A DNA stretch of 57,845 bases from assembly GCA_002343505.1 (NCBI GenBank), contig DDQZ01000079.1, positions 43,666-101,510 on the forward strand, read 5' to 3'. Position numbers and translations under genes: made by a program. The DNA comes from Verrucomicrobiaceae bacterium UBA2429. GTDB lineage: Bacteria; Verrucomicrobiota; Verrucomicrobiia; Verrucomicrobiales; Verrucomicrobiaceae. The first letter of the stretch is position 1. Each line of letters opens with the position of its first letter. This document shows, piece after piece, positions 35,601 through 43,030 of this stretch. Below the pieces are notes generated by a model, which saw only the letters and a program-made list of their open reading frames with translations, did not search any database and had not been told where the DNA came from.

Positions 35601-37241
35601 CCTCTGGCGCTGCCCGTGAGCGGCGGCACTTTGATCGAGGGGGTCAACACGGTGGTGGTGACGGCTTACGACCTGCGCGGCAACACCGCCGGTGTCACAC
35701 GCAAGTTCACCTTCATCCGGCGCATGGGCCGCCTGATCGTCAATCGCTTCGATCATGGTGTTTACTTCGGCAACGACCCCGAGCCGCCCCAAAACCTGGG
35801 CGTGGTGACCTTCAAAGCCGCGAACGCCAGCGCCCTCGCCCCCTACTGGGCGACGCCGGGCTCGTATTACTCCGACTACGTGCCCGGCTCAAAAGGCGTG
35901 GTGACCGCCAAGCCGAACAAAGGCTTCGTCTTTGCCAGGTGGTTTGGCTCGCCTGGGGACTCGGTGACGGATCTCGGCCCCATCCTGGAGTTCACCACCC
36001 GGGAAGGAGGGGGCATGCTCCAAGCCGAGTTCATCCGCAATCCCTTCCTCCCGCCGACAGCGGGCATGAGCAACATTTTCAACGGCGTCATCACGCCCGT
36101 GAACGCCACGCCTGTGGAAAATGACAGCCACGGCCGGCTCACTGGCACCCTGGTGCCGGCCACGGGCGCGTTCAGCGGACAGATCCAGGTGGCGGGCGTG
36201 ACACAGAAGTTCGCCGCCTTTTTCACCGGCCTCGGCCAGTGCTATTTCGTGGCGGGCAAGACGCGGCCCAGGCAGATCACCGTCGGCGGCTGGACGCTGA
36301 CCCTGTATCTGGATGTGGACGAGCAGGCCATCCAGGTGGCTCTCACCAAGCCGGGCGGGCTCCGCTGCGAGGGGCTGGCCCGGCGCGCGCTCTACGATGG
36401 CAAAATCTCCCTGCCCCCGCAAAACCTGCGCAATCTGGGCGCGAAGGGCTTTTTCACCTTTGCCACCTCCGCGGATGGTCCCATGGAAATGAGCCGGGAT
36501 GAGATGCCCAACGGCTTCGGCATCGGCACGCTCACGCTCGATCTCAAAGGCAATGTGATCCTGGCCGGCACCCTGGCGGACGGCACACCTGTCACCTGCT
36601 CCTCCGCCCTGGTGGCCGGAAACACGCTGCCAGTCTTCTGCCCCTTGCAGACACCGGGAGCCAAGAAAGGCGTCAACGGCGGCTGCTTCGGCGGTGAAGT
36701 GGTGCTGGCACCCACGGAATTCGATGGCGATCTCCAAGGGGAGGACCTCTTCTGGTTCCGCCCGGCTGTCACTCAGTTGACAGGTGTCACACCGGCGGCG
36801 CTGGCCACGCAGCTCTACACGTCAGGGTGGCCGGGCGGTCTAAGCGGGCGGATCTTCGGGGCGCTCTACGATCCCAAGCTCACCCTCCAGGCCATGCTCG
36901 ATCTGCTGGAAGCGGACGCTGAGCCGGTTCTGCGCGTGCAGGAGGGCAGGCTCACGGACATGGTGGATGTCACCAGCTTCAGCATCCAGGGGAACAAGAT
37001 CGTCAAAGACAATCCCGCGGACAAAACCTTCGACATCAAGACCACGCTGGCGAAGGGGGCCTTCAACGGGGTATTCACGCCCAACTGGCCCTCACCCTCC
37101 AGCAAGCTGCCCGCCTTCCGCGGCATCCTCATTCAAGGCGGCAGCATGGTTTCCGGCGGTTACGGTTTCTCGATCAGCAATGCTGCCGGAGATTTGGATC
37201 CCGAGTCTTCGGCTGTGTTTTTCAACCGTCTCAATGACTAA
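32658..37241 (+). CDS. Giant secreted protein with GloVer (TIGR03803) repeats and Calx-beta domain
   Basis: 1527 aa from MMKSTHCIGLGFAFALCTAGALA, a signal peptide; the frame extends upstream without support. Residues ~25-790 are about 13-15 repeats of the TIGR03803/GloVer type (LWGTTSSGG...FGTVFKV...TTVVEFTG), forming a beta-propeller-like array. Then come a Calx-beta-like domain (~800-915: TVNQGGTEVLLTVERTGG), an Ig-like domain ending TAYDLRGNTAGVTRKFTF, an InlB-like region (GFVFARWFGSPGD), and a C-terminal module (~1135-1527). It has no sorting signal I recognise. The next gene begins 18 bp after the stop and shares the Calx-beta to C-terminus part, so the pair is an operon of paralogous surface or secreted proteins. 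Confidence 0.85.
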   Translation: MMKSTHCIGLGFAFALCTAGALADQVTHEVVANFAFAPKNPSAPLETGPDGMLWGVTSSGGQGNLGTVFKVNPATGGMTVVVEFTGSGGAAKGAAPYAPLMSDGVGFLWGTTSSGGSFNFGTVFKVEAATGALTTVVEFGETPGAAGRTPYTGLTLVNGLLWGTTRQGGTDGFGTLFRIVPGTGAVTTVVEFTGAAGTAPGREPRSELVADGAGFLWGMTQQGGTNGLGTIFKLEISSNTLTSMTQFTGGDGAAPGMSPQGRLFLDGLGFAWGTTAGSGPNGQGTVFKVQMATGVLTTIVSFTGTSGAFIGANPDYGLTPDGAGFLWGSCGAGGTASKGTLFKLNSTTGVLTEVIEFTGASGALPGEYPSALHDAGGGVFWGVTSNGGSSNNGTIFKLATGSSQVTTVRELTNNAEIAGRTPLAAPVPGADGRLWGVTSLGGEKNQGTVYAFDAVNDVFETEHEFTYDGLVPEQLNKGSKPHGGLVSDGAGFLWGATEFGGPHDRGTIYKIHETTSEVTVTHVFSNATGNPNYPRSPLVKVGGFLWGMTATGGTGNHGTIFKVDISNGSVTKVVDFTNTSAPAKGRLPYGALLDDGTGVLWGTTSQGGNGNGTVFTFDTNTEEFTTVVEFTDNGLTNKGAEPFAGLVDDGEGYLWGTTSRGGQGGSSSRIGTVFKILKSSGELTTVLLFTGGADTANPGRAPRSGLVNDGEGSLWGTTYEGGEFNLGTIYRVKINTGELTSVLSFKGNGTGAGAGSSPSYGGLYLHSDGRFYGTTETGGSGGAGTLFRLEVETTPPEFSLEQEVYTVNQGGTEVLLTVERTGGSAPASVTLGLANGMASLVPPFAAAVADTDYLPLTLQQSTLDFAEGEMAKQVTVTLLPKTGKNLPNKRFTATLSDPTNGAVLGPVPQATVNILADDTTKPTVKLVTPAAKVNAAVPYLLTGVAGDARGIAKVEVVLNGGPVIEAALGASVKPAAVPFSLPLALPVSGGTLIEGVNTVVVTAYDLRGNTAGVTRKFTFIRRMGRLIVNRFDHGVYFGNDPEPPQNLGVVTFKAANASALAPYWATPGSYYSDYVPGSKGVVTAKPNKGFVFARWFGSPGDSVTDLGPILEFTTREGGGMLQAEFIRNPFLPPTAGMSNIFNGVITPVNATPVENDSHGRLTGTLVPATGAFSGQIQVAGVTQKFAAFFTGLGQCYFVAGKTRPRQITVGGWTLTLYLDVDEQAIQVALTKPGGLRCEGLARRALYDGKISLPPQNLRNLGAKGFFTFATSADGPMEMSRDEMPNGFGIGTLTLDLKGNVILAGTLADGTPVTCSSALVAGNTLPVFCPLQTPGAKKGVNGGCFGGEVVLAPTEFDGDLQGEDLFWFRPAVTQLTGVTPAALATQLYTSGWPGGLSGRIFGALYDPKLTLQAMLDLLEADAEPVLRVQEGRLTDMVDVTSFSIQGNKIVKDNPADKTFDIKTTLAKGAFNGVFTPNWPSPSSKLPAFRGILIQGGSMVSGGYGFSISNAAGDLDPESSAVFFNRLND

Positions 37242-37259
37242 ACCCTGGCACCAAAGCCC

Positions 37260-40200
37260 ATGAACACCCCCATGCGCTCCTTGCAGGCTGGAGCCTTCTG
37301 CTTGTTTCATACCGTCCTTCTGGCCGGCCCGTCCGCACCTTCCGCCATGCCGCCTGATCCGTGGAGGGCCGCCGCCCAGGCGGCTTGCCAAGGTGACGGA
37401 ATCTCCCTGAAGCCTGCGACGGAGGGAGCCGAACTGCGTGTCGTCTTCCAACAATTGGCGGGACGCGTCACGGGGGAAGGCATGTGGCTGGAGTCCACGG
37501 AGAAGGCAGGCAGGGCGGAGCGCTTCCGCGTGCGCGCGGCAGCCCTGGGTGGCGCGACGCCTGCGGAGCTGGCGGCGCATGGCGGTGTCAGCGTGGAAGG
37601 CGGGACCGCTCGCTACACACGTCCCGGCTTGGTGGAGGAGTTCCGCGTGAGCCTGGACGGCGTGCGGCAGGACTTTGTGGTGGAGACGCCGCCCGTGGAT
37701 GGAGGCGGGCTGAATGTGTGGCTGGAGATTTCCGGCGCCAAAGCCGCCCCCGCCGCCTATGGCGCGCGGCTCACTCTGGATGGCAGCGGACGCGCCCTGG
37801 CCTACAGCCGCCTGCATGTGACGGACGCGCGCGGTCGCGTGCTGCCCGCGCGCATGGAGGTGGCGGCGGCGGACCGGCTGGTCATCCGCGTGGACGACGC
37901 GGGCGCCGCCTACCCGGTGCGCATTGACCCGACTTTCAGTGACGAAGACTGGATCAGCCTGGGGGGGCAAGCGGGCGTGCGCGGCAGCGTCCATGCCGTG
38001 GCTTTGGACAACAATGGCAACCTCTTTGTGGGCGGTCAGTTTGATGCTGTCGGGGAATTGGAGGCCAACAACATCGCCCGCTGGAACGGCACCGCCTGGA
38101 GCACCCTGGGCCAGGGTGTGAATGGCGAGGTCCTGGCTCTCGCGTTTGCCGTGGAGCAAAGCACGCTTTATGTGGCAGGCGAGTTCACCGAGGCGGGCGG
38201 AGCACCGGCCGCGTCGGTGGCGGCGTGGAATGTTGACACGCAGGATTGGTCGGCACTCGGCACGGGCATAAGCGGCGGACCTGTGACGGCTCTCCACTTT
38301 GAGTTTGGTCAGGGCTTGTTCGCGGGAGGCCACTTCGACGAGGCGGGCGGCACGGCCGGCACCGCCAGAGTGGCGCTATGGAATGGTTCCTGGTCAGGGT
38401 TTGATGACGGCCCGGGCGGCATTGGGGACGAACTCAGCTCGGTGGCCTACTTCCAGGGCAAAGTCGTGGCAGGCGGGGAGTTTGGCATTTTGGAGTGGGA
38501 CGGCCTGGCCTGGGTGCCTGTGGGCGGAGGTGTGGGCGGCTCATTTCCTTATGTGTATGCGCTGGCGGTCGGTGACTTCGGCAACGTCCTGTATGCGGGG
38601 GGCGAGTTCACCACGGCGGGCGGCATTCCCGCCGCGCGCATCGCGAGCTGGGATGGCGTTGAGTGGAGGGCGCTGGGTTCCGGCATGAACGACTGGGTCG
38701 GTGAACTGCGTGCCGCAGGTTCGAATCTTTACGCGGGCGGCCTGTTCACCACGGCAGGCGGAACTGCGGCGCACAAGCTGGCCTTCTGGAATGGCAGCGC
38801 CTGGTCCGCCGTGCTTGGCGGGGAGCAAATCAACGGTTCAGTGGATGCCATCGCGGTCTGGGGCGGCGATGTCTATCTCGGCGGCGCTTTCACAAAGGCC
38901 ACCACAGTGGAGGCTGACGGCCTGATGCGCTGGAATGGCAGCGCGCTATCCAGCATCGCGGGCAAAGGGCTGAACGGCAGTGTTCATGCCTCCCTGGTGC
39001 ATGAAGGCGAGCTTTATCTGGGCGGCTCTTTCACCAATGCGGGCGGGATGATAGTGAACCGCATCGTCAAATGGAACGGCAGCGACTGGAGCGCGCTCGG
39101 CGCCGGAGTTGGGGGACGGGTCAACGCGCTGGCTGCCATCGGCGGCAGCATTTATGCCGGCGGCCTCTTCACACAGGCCGGCGGTTCATCCGCGAACAGG
39201 GTGGCGCGCTGGGATGGCACCGCCTGGCACGCGCTGGGTGCGGGAGTGAATGGCGAGGTTTTGGCACTGGCATCCATGGGCACGGATTTGTTTGCGGGCG
39301 GGCTTTTTTCCAGCGCCGGGGCGGACACGAATATCAAGCGCCTGGCCAAGTGGGATGGCTCATCCTGGAGCTCGGTGGGCGGGGTGGCTTTTGAAGGGAC
39401 GGTGCGCTGCCTTGCCGTCACGGGTGGCGACTTGTACGCGGGCGGCTCGTACAGTCAAAACGTCGCTGGCGTGGACTTGCGCCGCATCGCCAAATGGGAT
39501 GGCACCGCATGGTCCGAATTGGGCGGGGGATTGAATAGCGATGCCTACGCCCTGGCCTTTTCGGGCTCGGATCTGATCGTTGGCGGGTCGTTCACGTCCT
39601 TCGGGCCGGCCACGGCTCCGATTGCCGCCGCGCGCATTGCCAGGTGGGATGGCAGTGCATGGTCAACCTTCGGTTCGGGCATTACCGGCACCGGAGCGAT
39701 CGTGCGGGCGCTGGCCGCGCATGACAGCGGCATCTACGCCGGAGGCAGCTTCACCACGGCGGGTGGCTCGGCCATCCCCCACCTGGCCCGCTGGACTGGA
39801 GGTGCCTGGGAGGGGCTGGCATCGGGAGTCAATGCCCAGGTGCTTACTCTGACCGTGACCGGAGATGTGCTCCACGCCGGCGGAGAGTTCGACCTGGCGG
39901 GCGGCAAAATCTCACACTTCGCCGCACAGGCGAATCTGGTGCCTGATACGGGGACTTCCGTGATCAGCTTCAGCCAGGATGTCAATGAGACGACCCAGGG
40001 AGCGAATGAAGTGACCATCACCCTTCAGCGCACCAATGCCACACAGGCAGCCAGTGTCCGCCTCAGCACCGCCAATGGCACCAACAGCAGCAATCCCCCC
40101 TTCACCGGCGGACGCGCCGGCACAGACTATGCCGCGCTGAGCAACACGCTGGTGGAGTTCGACGCCGGTCAGAGCAGCAAAAACGTGACCCTCACCCTCA

Positions 40201-42101
40201 TCCCGCGCACGGGGGCGGTGCCGAACATCCGCTTTCGCGCGATTTTGGGCAGCCCGTCCGCCAACGCGGACATCGGACTTGGCGGCGCGGAGATTCGCAT
40301 CCTCGCCAATGACGCGACCGCTCCAACGGTGAACATCACCTACCCCACGGAAGGCTTTGCTTTTTCCAACGTTCCTCCGATCAACATCGTCGGCACGGCG
40401 GGTGATTCCCTCGGCATCCGCGAGGTCACACTCTCCTTCAATGGCGGTCCGCCCGTCCAGGCCAGCCTGGGCACCTCGTCCAATCCTCTGAACACGCCCT
40501 TCAGCGGCTCCTTCACGCCGCTGGAAGGAGCGAACACCATCGTGGCCACCGCCTATGATCTGCGCGGCAACAGCAGCAGCGTGACGCGGAATTTCACCTT
40601 CACTCGCTCCTACACGCTCACGGTCACCCGGAACGTGCCGCCAGCAGCAAGCGCGAATCCCGACCTCGCCGGAACCATCCTCATCAAAGCCTCGCCAACC
40701 ACTGGCGCGACTCGTCTTTTGCCAGCTGCGAGAACCAGTCCGCAAACGGCAAATGTGACTCCCGGCACCGAAGTCAAACTGACAGCCCGCCCGAAAACAG
40801 GTTACTTTTTCAGCCATTGGAGCGGTCTGCCAGCCGATTTCCAATTGGCGGGCACAGGCGTCACCTTCATCATGCCAGCGGAAGACGCGCCGAATGTGAC
40901 CGCCACATTTGTGACAAGCCCTTTCACCGGTCTGCCGGATGGATCACGAATCAACTTTTACGGCCAGGTCCGTCCTGATGCTGGCACCCCTGTCAACAAC
41001 AGCACCGTCGGCTTTTTGAACGCCACACTCACCACCTCCACCGGCGCCTTGAGCGGCAAGCTGCTCATGGATGGTGAATCCAGATCCTTCTCCGCCCGCA
41101 TTCTGGGTGACGGATCGGTTTGGTATAATGTCGGAGGATTTGTCGGCACACCAATCAGCTTCGGTCCCAAGATACTCTATTTGGAGATGGTCTCGGGAGT
41201 GTTGCTGATCGAGGTGGTCAACACCGCCATTGGCGGCAGCAGCAAGGGCGCAGCCAAGCCCGCCATCTACAGCGCAGCGAACCCTGTGCCCTCCGCGTTG
41301 ATCAACGAGCCGGCGGCCATTCCGCAGCCCAACGGTTACTACACTCTGGCCCTGCCCCCGGTGGTGCAGGCTCCGCTCATGGACACCAGCACCTATCCAC
41401 AGGGCGCGGGCTACGCCACCCTCAACATCGCCGGGAACGGCGGCCTGAAGCTCAGCGGTGTCCTGGCGGATGGAACCAAGTTCACCGCCGCCTCCGCCCT
41501 CGTCGAAGGCGATGTGGCACCCTTCTTCGGCCAACTACCCACGCCCGGCGACACATCCGTTAAAGGCGGCAGCATCGGCGGTGATCTGATTTTTGACGCC
41601 AGCCAGCCTGATTCGGACATCCTCGGCGCGGACATGCTCTGGCTGCGCCCGGCAGCCGCAGTGCCCCTCTACCCATCGGGCTGGCCTGCCGGAATCGCGG
41701 TGGATGTCATTGGCGCTCTCTACGACAAAACAGCAGGCGCGCAGACGCTTCTCGGCATGGGACCTGTGGACCCGGCCAATGGCAACGGCAGACTCACCTT
41801 CACGGAAGGCACGCTGCCCGCTCCCGTGGTCAAGACCAACTTCAATGTCAACGGCAACCAGGTCGTCAAGGTGCCGCCTGTGCCTGTGGACCGGAGCTTT
41901 AATCTCACCATTTCAAATCCGCTCCACGGCAGCTTCAAGGGCGATTTCGTTCCAAGCGGCAGCACTCTCAAGCTGAAGTATTCCGGAGTCATCGTCTCCA
42001 AAGGCGCGCTCCGGGCAGGGTATGGCTATTTCCTCAGCAGTCCCATCAGCGCTTCGCCGCCCCAGAGCGGCCATGCACTGCTGGAGGCGCGGACGCCATG
42101 A
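37260..42101 (+). CDS. Giant secreted propeller protein with Calx-beta domain, paralogous C-terminus
   Basis: 1613 aa with signal peptide (MRSLQAGAFCLFHTVLLAGP). Residues ~35-220 form a unique N-terminal domain; ~225-900 hold about 12 repeats of the type LYAGGEFTTAGG...IASWDGVEWRALGSG, a kelch-like propeller. From ~905 the order copies the preceding gene: Calx-beta-like (QGANEVTITLQRTNA), Ig-like ending TAYDLRGNSSSVTRNFTF, InlB-like (KTGYFFSHWSGLP), then the C-terminal module with FYGQVRPDAGTPVNN and GYATLNIAGNGGLKLSGVLA. Related ends with different propellers suggest domain swapping on a shared surface or secretion module. The target ligand is unknown. Confidence 0.85.
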   Translation: MNTPMRSLQAGAFCLFHTVLLAGPSAPSAMPPDPWRAAAQAACQGDGISLKPATEGAELRVVFQQLAGRVTGEGMWLESTEKAGRAERFRVRAAALGGATPAELAAHGGVSVEGGTARYTRPGLVEEFRVSLDGVRQDFVVETPPVDGGGLNVWLEISGAKAAPAAYGARLTLDGSGRALAYSRLHVTDARGRVLPARMEVAAADRLVIRVDDAGAAYPVRIDPTFSDEDWISLGGQAGVRGSVHAVALDNNGNLFVGGQFDAVGELEANNIARWNGTAWSTLGQGVNGEVLALAFAVEQSTLYVAGEFTEAGGAPAASVAAWNVDTQDWSALGTGISGGPVTALHFEFGQGLFAGGHFDEAGGTAGTARVALWNGSWSGFDDGPGGIGDELSSVAYFQGKVVAGGEFGILEWDGLAWVPVGGGVGGSFPYVYALAVGDFGNVLYAGGEFTTAGGIPAARIASWDGVEWRALGSGMNDWVGELRAAGSNLYAGGLFTTAGGTAAHKLAFWNGSAWSAVLGGEQINGSVDAIAVWGGDVYLGGAFTKATTVEADGLMRWNGSALSSIAGKGLNGSVHASLVHEGELYLGGSFTNAGGMIVNRIVKWNGSDWSALGAGVGGRVNALAAIGGSIYAGGLFTQAGGSSANRVARWDGTAWHALGAGVNGEVLALASMGTDLFAGGLFSSAGADTNIKRLAKWDGSSWSSVGGVAFEGTVRCLAVTGGDLYAGGSYSQNVAGVDLRRIAKWDGTAWSELGGGLNSDAYALAFSGSDLIVGGSFTSFGPATAPIAAARIARWDGSAWSTFGSGITGTGAIVRALAAHDSGIYAGGSFTTAGGSAIPHLARWTGGAWEGLASGVNAQVLTLTVTGDVLHAGGEFDLAGGKISHFAAQANLVPDTGTSVISFSQDVNETTQGANEVTITLQRTNATQAASVRLSTANGTNSSNPPFTGGRAGTDYAALSNTLVEFDAGQSSKNVTLTLIPRTGAVPNIRFRAILGSPSANADIGLGGAEIRILANDATAPTVNITYPTEGFAFSNVPPINIVGTAGDSLGIREVTLSFNGGPPVQASLGTSSNPLNTPFSGSFTPLEGANTIVATAYDLRGNSSSVTRNFTFTRSYTLTVTRNVPPAASANPDLAGTILIKASPTTGATRLLPAARTSPQTANVTPGTEVKLTARPKTGYFFSHWSGLPADFQLAGTGVTFIMPAEDAPNVTATFVTSPFTGLPDGSRINFYGQVRPDAGTPVNNSTVGFLNATLTTSTGALSGKLLMDGESRSFSARILGDGSVWYNVGGFVGTPISFGPKILYLEMVSGVLLIEVVNTAIGGSSKGAAKPAIYSAANPVPSALINEPAAIPQPNGYYTLALPPVVQAPLMDTSTYPQGAGYATLNIAGNGGLKLSGVLADGTKFTAASALVEGDVAPFFGQLPTPGDTSVKGGSIGGDLIFDASQPDSDILGADMLWLRPAAAVPLYPSGWPAGIAVDVIGALYDKTAGAQTLLGMGPVDPANGNGRLTFTEGTLPAPVVKTNFNVNGNQVVKVPPVPVDRSFNLTISNPLHGSFKGDFVPSGSTLKLKYSGVIVSKGALRAGYGYFLSSPISASPPQSGHALLEARTP

Positions 42102-42269
42102 ACTGACAGCACTTTGATTCCCGATGAGGCCCTTGGATGGCGCTCAGCAGGCGGCCTCCGCCGCGGCGGAGTTGACGGAGGATGCCTTGGTCACGCCATG
42201 AAATCACCGTTCCCAACCCGTCGGTGCCAAAGGGCAATAAAGTGCTTGCATGATGTCCATAATACCAAA

Positions 42270-42283
42270 TGTTCGGCAGAACA
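42270..42283. promoter_or_regulatory. LexA operator (SOS box)
   Basis: TGTTCGGCAGAACA, a perfect TGTTC-N4-GAACA palindrome ending 12 bp before the lexA start codon. This is the operator reported for Verrucomicrobia LexA. Its position would block transcription or early elongation of lexA, giving autoregulation. Confidence 0.88.
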
Positions 42284-42295
42284 GAATCCTCTGCC

Positions 42296-42925
42296 ATGCC
42301 ACGATCCCTCCGCAAAATCACCGAACGCCAGAAACAGATGCTGGAATACCTGCGCAGCTACCAGCGCGAGCACGGCGTGATGCCCAGCACGCGCGACATC
42401 CAGCGCCACTTCGAGTTTGCCAGCCAGACGGCGGCCATGAGCCACCTGCGCGCCCTGGAGCGCAAGGGCCTCATCCAGCGCCACCCGCACATGGCGCGCG
42501 CGGTGGTTTTCCCTGCGGATTTGAAACGCCCGGAAATCGTGGATGTGCCGCTCTACGGCAGCATCGCCGCCGGTTATGCCGAAAACCAGGAGCAGCAGGC
42601 GGACGGCTCCATCTCCGTGGATGTGAACACGCTCGGTCTGGCGCGCGGCAGCCGCGTCTTCGCCCTCAAAGTGCGCGGCGAGTCCATGATCGGCGCCAGC
42701 ATCTGCGATGGCGATGTGGTCATCCTCGAAGCTCGCGAGCCTCGTCCGCGCGACATCGTGGCCGCGCTCATTGATGGCGAAACGACCCTGAAACGCTACC
42801 TCGTCTCAGATGGAAAACCTTACCTCAAAGCCGAGAACCCCGCCTTTCCGGATCTCATCCCGGTGCAGAATCTTGAGGTGCAGGGCGTCATGCAGACGCT
42901 CATCCGGCAGGTGCGGCGGGATTGA
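42296..42925 (+). CDS. lexA: LexA repressor
   Basis: 209 aa from MPRSLRKITERQKQML; an in-frame start 27 bp upstream would lie over the operator and is rejected. The N-terminal winged helix-turn-helix (~1-70, ITERQKQMLEYLRSY, then PSTRDIQRHFEFASQTAAMS) binds the SOS box. The hinge has the autocleavage bond Ala92-Gly93 (SIAAGYAENQ). The latent protease has Ser130 (RGESMIG) and Lys166 (ETTLKRY), the S24 dyad. On DNA damage RecA filaments trigger self-cleavage and release SOS genes. The gene is monocistronic; the only operator in the window is its own. Confidence 0.96.
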   Translation: MPRSLRKITERQKQMLEYLRSYQREHGVMPSTRDIQRHFEFASQTAAMSHLRALERKGLIQRHPHMARAVVFPADLKRPEIVDVPLYGSIAAGYAENQEQQADGSISVDVNTLGLARGSRVFALKVRGESMIGASICDGDVVILEAREPRPRDIVAALIDGETTLKRYLVSDGKPYLKAENPAFPDLIPVQNLEVQGVMQTLIRQVRRD

Positions 42926-43030
42926 TCCCCCTCTCGTTCGCGGCGATTCCCGGCGCGGCAAACACGCCCGCCAGATTTGCGCGGCGCGTGACATTTGACA
43001 AGGCGGCGCGCGCGGGCGAAACGCCAGCGC

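Noticed and set aside
42156..42171. Perfect 16-bp palindrome CTCCGCCGCGGCGGAG after the second giant gene
   Set aside because: No T-run follows, so it is not an intrinsic terminator; GC-rich palindromes are expected by chance at this composition. It may still help end transcription, but there is no evidence.
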